NCBI RefSeq assembly: GCF_011090185.1
Contig: NZ_JAAFGS010000013.1
Location: forward strand, 1-64,000
Reading direction: 5' to 3'
Length of the DNA: 64,000 nt
Origin: Saccharibacillus alkalitolerans
GTDB lineage: Bacteria > Bacillota > Bacilli > Paenibacillales > Paenibacillaceae
A program made the translations under genes and the position numbers. The notes beneath the pieces were generated by a model. It saw nothing but the letters and a program-made list of their open reading frames with translations, made no database searches and was not told the DNA's origin. Positions 9,609-16,343 of the stretch are shown here, in pieces (the stretch's first letter is position 1; each line of letters starts with the position of its first letter).

Positions 9609-11612
9609 TTATCTCCGAATTTCTTCTTCGCCGAACAGCGGAATCCGCAGCGTGACCTGGAGTCCGCCTTCGAGCGCCCGGCTCAGGAAGACGGCGGAAG
9701 ATTCGCCGAAGTACAGCCGGAGCCGATCGCCGACGCTGCGCAGGCCGATCTGCGAGGATTCGGTATTCTGGCCGAACACCAGCGGCCGGTCCAACATGTC
9801 CTGCAGCTGCCGCCGCTGCTCCGGTTCGATGCCCGGGCCGTTGTCGGCGACGATGACGATCAATTCGCGCCGCGGGAGAATGTCGCCCGCCGGATATTCG
9901 CGCTCGCTCACCCCGCGCACCGTTCGCATCCCGCGTTCCGATTCCGCAGGCGCGATCTCATATGCCGCATCCGTAAAGCCGCTTCGCGCCGCAGGGGTCT
10001 TCTCCGATCCGTCGCCGTCCGGCTGGACGCCTGCCGCTTCCCTCCACGCGGGCATGCCCTCGGCGTCCCGTCTTACGAAAGCCCGGATCCGCAGCACGCC
10101 TTCCTGTTCCAGCGCTTCTCCCGCATGCTTGAAATAGTTTTCCGCCAGCGGCTGCAGGATCATCCGAGGGACCTGCACGTTTTTCGCTTCCGGCTCCACT
10201 TCGAGAGAGAAGCGGAAGTTTCCGCGGAAGCGATGCCGCTGCAGTCCCAAATAATCCTGGACATAATCGATTTCGCGGCTGAGCGGGACGAAGGCGTCGC
10301 CGACATGCATATTATAATGCATCATCCGGCCCAGCGAGGAGATTAGGCCGTAGACCTCTTTATCGCCTTTTTTCAAAGCCAGCGTCGCGATCGACTGGAG
10401 GGCATTGTTCAGAAAATGCGGATTGACCTGCGCTTCGAGCGCGCGCAGCTGATTGGTCTTGTTCATGATCTCCAGCCGGTACTGCTTCAGGATCGAGTCG
10501 TTCAGCCGCCGGACCATGCCTTCGAACCGCCGCGACAGCACGCCGAATTCGTCGGTCCGGTTTGTCTCCAGCTCCAGCGGGACCCCGCCGGATTCCACCT
10601 GCTGCATGCCGCGGATCAGCTTGCGGATCGGCTGGGTGAATTTCAGCGAGATGAATGCCGTCGCCACGACGACCACGATCAGCGACAGCGCGCCGACGCC
10701 GGCGTTCAGCAGCAGAATCTGGCGTTCGCGGCGGTACAGCGTGTCGGCGCCCACGCTTTTGACGAGCGTCCAGTCGGCGAGAGGGCTGCGAATCTTTTCG
10801 TAAAAAAGGAAGGAGTCGCTGCCGTCTTTTTGCACGGTATAGCCCGATTCGCGTTCCGCCGCCAGCACGTCGTCCAGCCCGTTCAGTTCCGGCTTTTCGC
10901 CCAGCCGGTCCTCCGGTCCGACAATCAGCCGTCCTTCGCTGTCCACGATATAGACTTCCTCGCCTTCGGCCGCCAGGCGTTCGGTCAGCGAACGAAGGAA
11001 CTCGATTCGAACGTCGATCGCCAGGAGCCCGGCTTTCTCGTTGCGCGGAATGTCGTAAACGATCCGGTTGAAGGTGAACACGTCGGTCGACCGCTCCTCG
11101 TTTTCCGGACGAAGCCGGTAGCTGCCGGCCCGGTGGGTCACCCCCGCGAACGCCTGCATGTCCCATTTTCGGTATTCGGGGAGCTGATCCTGACGGGTGG
11201 GGCCGTAAGGCTTGCCCGCGTAATAGAGATAGGAATTGCTGCTCTCGTCGATATGCAAAAAGACCTGGTAAATCCCGTCCATCGCGTAATAGGTGCGCCT
11301 CAGCGCGCCCATGACGTCGTTGCGGTCGAGCCCCGATTCCAATTCGTCCGAGCCGGACAGGATAATGTCGATCAAGGTGTCGCCGTAGACGGATTCGTCG
11401 TAAATTTGCAGCGACAGCTTGTTGACCGTATCGAGATAGTTGACGATATTCGTCTGTCCTTGGAAGAGCAGGCTGGCGTTGTCTTCGATCGCGCTGCGCT
11501 TGACGTTTTCCTTGGTCAGGTTGTAAGCGATCAGTGTAGAGAGCAGAATGGGCAGGGCGGTAGCGAACACCAGAAACACGATCAGCTTGCTGCGGATAGA
11601 CTGACGGATCAT
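9609..11612 (-). CDS. Sensor histidine kinase, YesM type
   Basis: 667 residues. TM1 at about 11-31, a large extracellular sensor (about 35-290, Cache-like), TM2 about 300-320, HAMP (about 325-380), then a LytS/YesM-type kinase core with phospho-acceptor His in VNPHFLNNALQSI, N box QPLAENYFKHAGEA and G box DNGPGI. About 70 low-complexity residues interrupt the ATPase domain between N and G boxes. The start at 11612 has AAGGAG 6 nt upstream. It is operonic with the AraC-type regulator and divergent from the ABC permease genes, the usual context for a sensor of an oligosaccharide or its binding protein. Confidence 0.92.
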   Translation of the reverse strand: MIRQSIRSKLIVFLVFATALPILLSTLIAYNLTKENVKRSAIEDNASLLFQGQTNIVNYLDTVNKLSLQIYDESVYGDTLIDIILSGSDELESGLDRNDVMGALRRTYYAMDGIYQVFLHIDESSNSYLYYAGKPYGPTRQDQLPEYRKWDMQAFAGVTHRAGSYRLRPENEERSTDVFTFNRIVYDIPRNEKAGLLAIDVRIEFLRSLTERLAAEGEEVYIVDSEGRLIVGPEDRLGEKPELNGLDDVLAAERESGYTVQKDGSDSFLFYEKIRSPLADWTLVKSVGADTLYRRERQILLLNAGVGALSLIVVVVATAFISLKFTQPIRKLIRGMQQVESGGVPLELETNRTDEFGVLSRRFEGMVRRLNDSILKQYRLEIMNKTNQLRALEAQVNPHFLNNALQSIATLALKKGDKEVYGLISSLGRMMHYNMHVGDAFVPLSREIDYVQDYLGLQRHRFRGNFRFSLEVEPEAKNVQVPRMILQPLAENYFKHAGEALEQEGVLRIRAFVRRDAEGMPAWREAAGVQPDGDGSEKTPAARSGFTDAAYEIAPAESERGMRTVRGVSEREYPAGDILPRRELIVIVADNGPGIEPEQRRQLQDMLDRPLVFGQNTESSQIGLRSVGDRLRLYFGESSAVFLSRALEGGLQVTLRIPLFGEEEIRR

Positions 11613-11673
11613 TCGGCTCTCCTTTCTTCGGACAGAGGTCAATATAGTCCACTTAATTCGTCATTTGTTTCCA

Positions 11674-11702
11674 TGTTAGCGCTTACTTTTAGAGCATATA
11701 AT
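11674..11702 (+). promoter_or_regulatory. Candidate promoter and cre-like site of the sugar ABC operon
   Basis: A -10 TATAAT lies at 11697-11702. TGTTAGCGCTTACT (11674-11687) matches 12 of 14 positions of the CcpA box TGNAANCGNTNNCA and sits over the -35 region, where CcpA binding would repress. There is no good -35 hexamer, which suits an activator-dependent promoter. Confidence 0.4.
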
Positions 11703-11745
11703 AAACGCGTAGACGAAAAAAGAACAAAACGGGGGGTGTACCATT

Positions 11746-12627
11746 TTGGCAGGACGCAAGCGCTGGATGAACCTGTTGATGCAAAGCGTATTTCTGGGTC
11801 CGTCGCTGCTTTTCTTCATTATAGTCGTCGTCATCCCGTTTTTCCTGGGCATGTACTATTCGTTCACGGACTGGAACGGGGTCGCGATTACCGTCAATTG
11901 GGTGGGGGCACGCAACTTCACCGCCATGTTTGCGGACGCGAAATTTTGGGCTTCCTTCTGGTTCACCATTCGATTCACCCTTGCCGTCGTCATCCTGACG
12001 AACGTGATCGCGTTCCTGCTCGCGCTGCTGCTCGTTCAGCCGCTTAGAATGCGCAATCTGCTGCGGACGCTCTTCTTCATCCCGAACGTCATCGGCGGGC
12101 TGCTGCTCGGCTTCATCTGGCAGTTCATCTTCATCCGCGGTTTCGCGGCCGTAGGCAAGGCGACCGGCATCGGATTCTTCAATCTCGAATGGCTCGGCAC
12201 GGAAGCGACCGGCTTCTGGGGCATCGTCATCGTGTTCGTCTGGCAGGCCGCCGGCTACATGATGATCATCTATATCGCCGGGCTGATGAACGTCGATCGT
12301 TCGCTGATCGAAGCCGCCGAGATCGACGGGGCCGGTTACGGCCAGAAACTTCGTTTCGTGACATTCCCGCTGGTCATGCCGGCCGTTACGGTCTGCCTGT
12401 TCCTGTCGATGTCCAACGCGTTCAAAATGTTCGACCTCAACCTCGCGCTGACGCGGGGCGGACCGTTCGGCTCGACCGAGTCGCTCGCGCTCAATATCTA
12501 CACCGAGGCGTTCACGAACAGCAACTACGGACTCGGCACGGCAAAAGCGCTTCTGTTCTTCGTGATCGTGGCGCTCGTCTCGTCGCTTCAAGTCTGGTTT
12601 ACGAAGAGAAGGGAGGTACAGTCCTAA
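11746..12627 (+). CDS. Sugar ABC transporter permease, MalF/UgpA type
   Basis: 293 residues, about six membrane segments, the usual length for CUT1 inner-membrane permeases. The EAA loop is visible as EAAEIDGAGYGQKLRFVTFPLVMPAV (written here only to locate the E-A-A---G signature, residues about 186-211). The start is TTG at 11746 with GGGGGGTG about 7 nt upstream; the first in-frame ATG (11767) has no site. The stop TAA abuts the ATG of the second permease. No ATPase gene is nearby, as is usual for Bacillales CUT1 systems that share an MsmX-type ATPase. Confidence 0.92.
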   Translation: MAGRKRWMNLLMQSVFLGPSLLFFIIVVVIPFFLGMYYSFTDWNGVAITVNWVGARNFTAMFADAKFWASFWFTIRFTLAVVILTNVIAFLLALLLVQPLRMRNLLRTLFFIPNVIGGLLLGFIWQFIFIRGFAAVGKATGIGFFNLEWLGTEATGFWGIVIVFVWQAAGYMMIIYIAGLMNVDRSLIEAAEIDGAGYGQKLRFVTFPLVMPAVTVCLFLSMSNAFKMFDLNLALTRGGPFGSTESLALNIYTEAFTNSNYGLGTAKALLFFVIVALVSSLQVWFTKRREVQS

Positions 12628-13467
12628 ATGGAGACGAGCCGCAAGTATTCCTGGCGCACGCTGCTGCTCGAGGTCATCGCCGTCCTGCTGGCGCTGCTGT
12701 TCCTCGTTCCCTTCTACTTCGTCATCGTGAATTCGCTGAAGAAGTTCGCCGATATCCTGAAAAATTCGGCCTCGCTTCCGAAAGCCGTCACGTTCGACAA
12801 CTTTACGCGGGCCTGGGACATTCTCGATTTTCCGAAAGCGTTCACCAACTCGCTCGTCATTACGATTTTGGCAAACGTGCTGCTGGCGCTGTTCTGCTCG
12901 ATGGCCGCGTACCGTCTGGTTCGCTTCCCGAGCCGATTCAACAATATCGTGTTTATGGCGTTCGTCGCGGCGATGGTCATTCCGTTCCAGTCGATCATGA
13001 TTCCGCTGGTGCGGGTCGCGGCCAACCTGAATTTGACGGGCAATCTGCCGGGTCTGATTATCTGTTATCTGGGCTTCGGAGCCTCGTTGACCATCTTCCT
13101 CTTCCACGGTTTCGTGAAGTCGGTGCCGATCGAGGTCGAGGAAGCGGGCATCGTGGACGGCTGCTCGCCGTTCGGCGTCTTCTTCCGGATCGTCATGCCG
13201 CTGCTTAAGCCGATGATCGTGACGGTGTTCATCCTGAACACGCTGTGGATCTGGAACGACTTCCTGCTCCCGCTGCTGATTATCGGAGGCAATGCGGAGC
13301 TTCGAACGATTCCGCTGGCGACCAACGCGTTCTTCTCGCAGTACACGAAGCAGTGGGACCTGGCGCTCGCGGGGCTGCTGATGGGTATCACGCCGATCAT
13401 CATTTTCTTCCTTGCGCTTCAAAAGCATATTATCGCCGGCATCGCGGCCGGCGCCGTAAAAGGCTGA
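12628..13467 (+). CDS. Sugar ABC transporter permease, MalG type
   Basis: 279 residues with about six membrane segments. EAA loop E-E-A-G-I-V-D-G-C-S near residues 170-180, then P-L-L-K-P. It starts directly after the MalF-type stop (TAA-ATG), so the two are translationally coupled and form the heterodimeric channel. The binding lipoprotein follows 158 nt downstream after a cre-like box. Confidence 0.93.
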   Translation: METSRKYSWRTLLLEVIAVLLALLFLVPFYFVIVNSLKKFADILKNSASLPKAVTFDNFTRAWDILDFPKAFTNSLVITILANVLLALFCSMAAYRLVRFPSRFNNIVFMAFVAAMVIPFQSIMIPLVRVAANLNLTGNLPGLIICYLGFGASLTIFLFHGFVKSVPIEVEEAGIVDGCSPFGVFFRIVMPLLKPMIVTVFILNTLWIWNDFLLPLLIIGGNAELRTIPLATNAFFSQYTKQWDLALAGLLMGITPIIIFFLALQKHIIAGIAAGAVKG

Positions 13468-13519
13468 TTGCAGGACCGACAAACGGGCAAGTTGCATGAT
13501 CACATAAAAGCAATTCTAT

Positions 13520-13533
13520 TGTAAACGCTTGCC
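13520..13533 (+). promoter_or_regulatory. Catabolite-responsive element (cre) candidate
   Basis: TGTAAACGCTTGCC matches TGNAANCGNTNNCA at 13 of 14 positions, between the second permease and the binding-protein gene. It suggests separate CcpA control, or a roadblock, for the binding protein. Confidence 0.6.
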
Positions 13534-13625
13534 GAACGATTGGAAAGAGTCGGAAAGTTCGAGGGAATACCGTTTCAGCACATTTGGAAGGCCGCTTCGA
13601 CACACACAAAAGGGAGGCTGTACAC

Positions 13626-14972
13626 ATGAAGAAAACGAGCTTTCTCACCATGGCGCTGCTGCTGATGATTTCGCTGCTCGCCGCCTGCGGAGGCGGAGGC
13701 GCCATGCCGAATCCGGAAGCCGGAACGAACGGAACGGGCACGACAGCCGGTACGGGCGGTACGGATGCGGGAACCGGAACGGACGGCGATACGCCGACTT
13801 CCGACGTTACGCTTAAGATGTTCCAGTTCAAAGTCGAAATCGCGGACGCGATGGAGAAGCTGCTGGCCGAGTATAAAAAAGAAACCGGCGTCAATATCAC
13901 GATCGAAACGGTCGGCGGCGGCGCGGACTACGGCGCGGCGCTGAAAGCGAAATTCGCTTCGGGCGACGAGCCGGACATTTTCAACAACGGCGGCTATAAC
14001 GAAGCTCAGCTGTGGAAAGACCGTATGGAAGACCTGTCCGATCAGCCTTGGGTGGCCGACCTGACCGATAACGTGAAAGATCCGATGACCATGGACGGCA
14101 AGCTGTACGGCCTGCCGATGAACATCGAAGGTTACGGCTTCCTGTACAACAAAGCGCTGTTCGAGCAGGCCGGCATCACGGAAATTCCGACGACGCTTAC
14201 GGAACTGCGCGAAGCGGCGCAGAAGCTGAAAGACGCGGGCATTACGCCGTTCGAGAACGGCTACCAGGAATGGTGGGTCATCGGCCAGCATTTGGTCAAC
14301 GACGCTTACGCCAAACAGGAAGACCCGGACAAGTTCATCGAAGAGTGGAGAGCGGGCAAGACGTCCGTCGTCGACAACGAAATCTTCAACGACTGGATCA
14401 ACCTGGTCGACCTGACGATGGAATTCAGCAACGACCGTCCGCTGACGACCGACTACAACACGCAGATGACGGAGTTCGCTTCCGGCATGGCGGCGATGAC
14501 GCAGCAGGGCAACTGGACGCAGGTGCAGATCGACGGCATCGATCCGGAGATCGAAATCGGCATCCTGCCGATGCCGATCAACGACGACGAAGCGCTGAAC
14601 GACAACATTTTCGTCGGCGTGCCGAACAACTGGGTCGTGAACAAAAACTCGGCCAATAAAGAAGAAGCGAAGAAATTCCTCAACTGGATGGTCACGTCCG
14701 AAACGGGCAAACGCTACACGGTCGAAGAGTTCAAATTCATTCCGGCCCTCAAAACGATCACGTACGAACCGGAACAGCTCGGCGACATCGCCGCGGGCAT
14801 CCAGGAATACGTGCAGGCCGACAAGACGCTCGGCTGGCAGTGGCCGAAGCTGCCGGACGGCACAAGCCAGGAATTCGGCGCCCTGATGCAGGCTTACGTG
14901 GCGAAGAAGATCACCAAGGAAGAGCTGTTCAAGCAGATGGATGCGACGGTGCTGAAATTGGCGAAGAAATAA
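13626..14972 (+). CDS. Sugar ABC transporter substrate-binding lipoprotein
   Basis: 448 residues. Lipoprotein signal with the lipobox LLAAC giving Cys near residue 19, then a Gly/Thr-rich tether, then a family-1 solute-binding fold (V-T-L-K-M-F-Q, DEPDIFNNGGYNEAQLWKD, GKLYGLPMNIEGYGFLYNK, GMAAMTQQGNWT). Membrane-anchored outside; it delivers an unidentified oligosaccharide to the two permeases upstream. The ATG at 13626 has GGGAGG 8 nt upstream; an earlier in-frame ATG (13584) would add 14 residues before the signal peptide and has no site. Very close codon use to its neighbours. Confidence 0.93.
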   Translation: MKKTSFLTMALLLMISLLAACGGGGAMPNPEAGTNGTGTTAGTGGTDAGTGTDGDTPTSDVTLKMFQFKVEIADAMEKLLAEYKKETGVNITIETVGGGADYGAALKAKFASGDEPDIFNNGGYNEAQLWKDRMEDLSDQPWVADLTDNVKDPMTMDGKLYGLPMNIEGYGFLYNKALFEQAGITEIPTTLTELREAAQKLKDAGITPFENGYQEWWVIGQHLVNDAYAKQEDPDKFIEEWRAGKTSVVDNEIFNDWINLVDLTMEFSNDRPLTTDYNTQMTEFASGMAAMTQQGNWTQVQIDGIDPEIEIGILPMPINDDEALNDNIFVGVPNNWVVNKNSANKEEAKKFLNWMVTSETGKRYTVEEFKFIPALKTITYEPEQLGDIAAGIQEYVQADKTLGWQWPKLPDGTSQEFGALMQAYVAKKITKEELFKQMDATVLKLAKK

Positions 14973-15035
14973 GGATTGGGAATGAAGTGAATGGGCGAAC
15001 CGGCTCTGAGAGAATCACAGCCCGGCAGCCTTAAG

Positions 15036-15080
15036 AAAGCCGCTTTCGCAGGGATGATACCTGCGAAAGCGGCTTTTTTA
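15036..15080 (+). terminator. Terminator of the sugar ABC operon
   Basis: GCCGCTTTCGCAGG (15039-15052) pairs perfectly with CCTGCGAAAGCGGC (15060-15073), followed by six T. Its 5' arm is nearly the same as that of the terminator at 15915 beyond the toxin-antitoxin module. Confidence 0.9.
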
Positions 15081-15141
15081 TAAAGGTCTTTAATACAAGG
15101 ACTTGAGGTTAGAAGCTAATCTCTCCAATATCATATTTTTC

Positions 15142-15170
15142 TTTACACACCCTATAATATAGGGTATAAA
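15142..15170 (+). promoter_or_regulatory. Toxin-antitoxin promoter with palindromic operator in the spacer
   Basis: -35 TTTACA (15142-15147), 17-bp spacer, -10 TATAAA (15165-15170). The spacer is almost exactly the palindrome ACCCTATAATATAGGGT (15149-15165; 8-bp arms around one A), the position expected for autorepression by an antitoxin or the toxin-antitoxin complex. Confidence 0.75.
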
Positions 15171-15201
15171 AAGAGTATCCTAAAAGTTAGAGGTTGAACT
15201 T

Positions 15202-15570
15202 ATGTCAGAAGGGGAAATTGAACAATCGCGAAAATTTGTTGAACTTTCAAGCTTTACATCAGCATGGCGGCAGTTAGGGCTTACAGAAGATGATCTGCTG
15301 GAACTGGAAACCATACTTATGAAATCACCGAAGGCAGCACCCGTAATAAGAGGGACCGGAGGACTTCGAAAGATTCGCTTTGCACCTTCTCACACGAACA
15401 AAGGTAAGAGTGGATCTTATCGGGTAACTTATTTGGATATCGATCAGGAATTTTTAATTATACTTCTTGTTGTCTTTAATAAAAGTGAAAGCGATAACCT
15501 AAGCCAAGCCGAAAGAAATAACTTAAAAAAAATAGTAGAACGATTAAAAACTTATTACGGAGGGGATTAG
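15202..15570 (+). CDS. RelE/HigB-like toxin of a type II toxin-antitoxin system
   Basis: 122 residues. The core G-G-L-R-K-I-R-F-A-P...G-K-S-G-S-Y-R-V-T-Y-L...F-L-I-I-L-L-V-V-F-N-K-S-E-S-D-N-L-S is the RelE/HigB2 pattern of ribosome-dependent mRNA interferases. The basic residues of the K-I-R and Y-R-V strands are kept. The toxin gene precedes the antitoxin gene, as in higBA, and only 1 nt separates the two frames, so they are translationally coupled. Base composition is clearly more AT-rich than the neighbours, which suggests acquisition. The start is ATG at 15202 with GAGG about 9 nt upstream. Confidence 0.82.
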   Translation: MSEGEIEQSRKFVELSSFTSAWRQLGLTEDDLLELETILMKSPKAAPVIRGTGGLRKIRFAPSHTNKGKSGSYRVTYLDIDQEFLIILLVVFNKSESDNLSQAERNNLKKIVERLKTYYGGD

Positions 15571-15571
15571 C

Positions 15572-15886
15572 ATGAGCAGTTCTTATTATAATGCGCTGGA
15601 AGCAAGTTTGAATGAGGCGGTCGAATTCGCAAAAGGGGATCCAAAAAAAGGAACGGTTCGCGAACTCAAATTCAAACCACTTCCGAAGTTTTCTAAAGCT
15701 GAAGTCAAAGAAATCCGTACTAATACGCATCTTTCCGCAGCCGCCTTTGCAAATGTGCTCGGAGTTTCCGTAAAGACGGTCGAAGCTTGGGAAACAGGAA
15801 CTTCCAACCCAACAGGTTCTTCCCAAAGATTTCTCCAGGTGCTTAAGGAAAAACCGGAATTCGCCAAAGAATTTATCTTATCTTGA
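15572..15886 (+). CDS. XRE/HigA-like antitoxin
   Basis: 104 residues. The C-terminal half is a helix-turn-helix of XRE type (LSAAAFANVLGVSVKTVEAWETG, residues about 54-76), and the N-terminal half should bind the toxin. It is the likely repressor of the palindrome at 15149-15165. GGAGGG lies just upstream, inside the toxin stop region. It shares the AT-rich composition of the toxin gene. Confidence 0.82.
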   Translation: MSSSYYNALEASLNEAVEFAKGDPKKGTVRELKFKPLPKFSKAEVKEIRTNTHLSAAAFANVLGVSVKTVEAWETGTSNPTGSSQRFLQVLKEKPEFAKEFILS

Positions 15887-15914
15887 AATTGCTAAGATAA
15901 GAAATACGGGAGGA

Positions 15915-15957
15915 GCCGCTTTCACAGGCAGAAATGTTTGTGGAAGCGGCTTTTTTT
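15915..15957 (+). terminator. Terminator of the toxin-antitoxin operon
   Basis: GCCGCTTTCACA / TGTGGAAGCGGC, a 12-bp stem with one T-G pair, followed by seven T. Confidence 0.88.
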
Positions 15958-15987
15958 GAAATTCGATAGGAAGAGAAAAGAAATATG

Positions 15988-16197
15988 TTAAGCGACGACC
16001 GTGTAACCCAATCTTTCGATGATCGTTTTCAACTCTTCCGGAGCTACCCGGTCCGCGTCGTAGACGGCTTTCACTTTACCGGAGTTGAACAGCACTTTCG
16101 CTTCTTCGACGCCGTCTGTTTTCTTCAATGCGCCTTCGATTTTTTTGATGCAGGACGGGCAGGTGAGAGGTTCCAATTGAAATTTTACCGCGGTCAT
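15988..16197 (-). CDS. Heavy-metal-associated (HMA) domain protein, CopZ-like
   Basis: 69 residues, one complete ferredoxin-like HMA domain. Metal motif L-T-C-P-S-C (C13, C16) near the N-terminus and the typical end G-Y-T-V. It should carry a soft metal ion in the cytoplasm. The P-type ATPase encoded divergently has no N-terminal HMA domain, so this protein may supply the missing module in trans. AGGAGA precedes the ATG. Promoter: -10 TATACT (minus strand, 16233-16228) with the FNR-like box centred at -41.5. Confidence 0.88.
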   Translation of the reverse strand: MTAVKFQLEPLTCPSCIKKIEGALKKTDGVEEAKVLFNSGKVKAVYDADRVAPEELKTIIERLGYTVVA

Positions 16198-16255
16198 GTC
16201 AATCTCTCCTTTGTTTTTTCTGCCTTAAGTATAGAGCGCTCCTCTGCGGCGTTCC

Positions 16256-16269
16256 TTGACGGAGATCAA
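16256..16269. promoter_or_regulatory. FNR-like box shared by divergent HMA and P-type ATPase promoters
   Basis: TTGACGGAGATCAA differs at one position from TTGAT-N4-ATCAA. Exactly 22 nt separate it from a -10 element on each side (TAAGAT 16292-16297 on plus; TATACT 16233-16228 on minus), which puts its centre at -41.5 for both, the class II activator position. The Crp/Fnr gene at 18317 is the obvious candidate regulator. Confidence 0.7.
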
Positions 16270-16343
16270 GTTATTTCGCCTCGAAATCTCTTAAGATCAG
16301 GGAAGAGGAAAATAACCGTCCCGCGAAAGAGGAGAGGAACGAA

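Noticed and set aside
11612-11746. Missing ATPase gene in the sugar ABC operon as evidence of deletion
   Set aside because: CUT1 systems of Bacillales commonly use a shared MsmX-type ATPase encoded elsewhere, so absence is normal.
11689-13503. 604-codon minus-strand frame across both permease genes
   Set aside because: Rich in Arg, His, Glu and Gln as typical of antisense reading of membrane genes; the plus strand encodes clear permeases.
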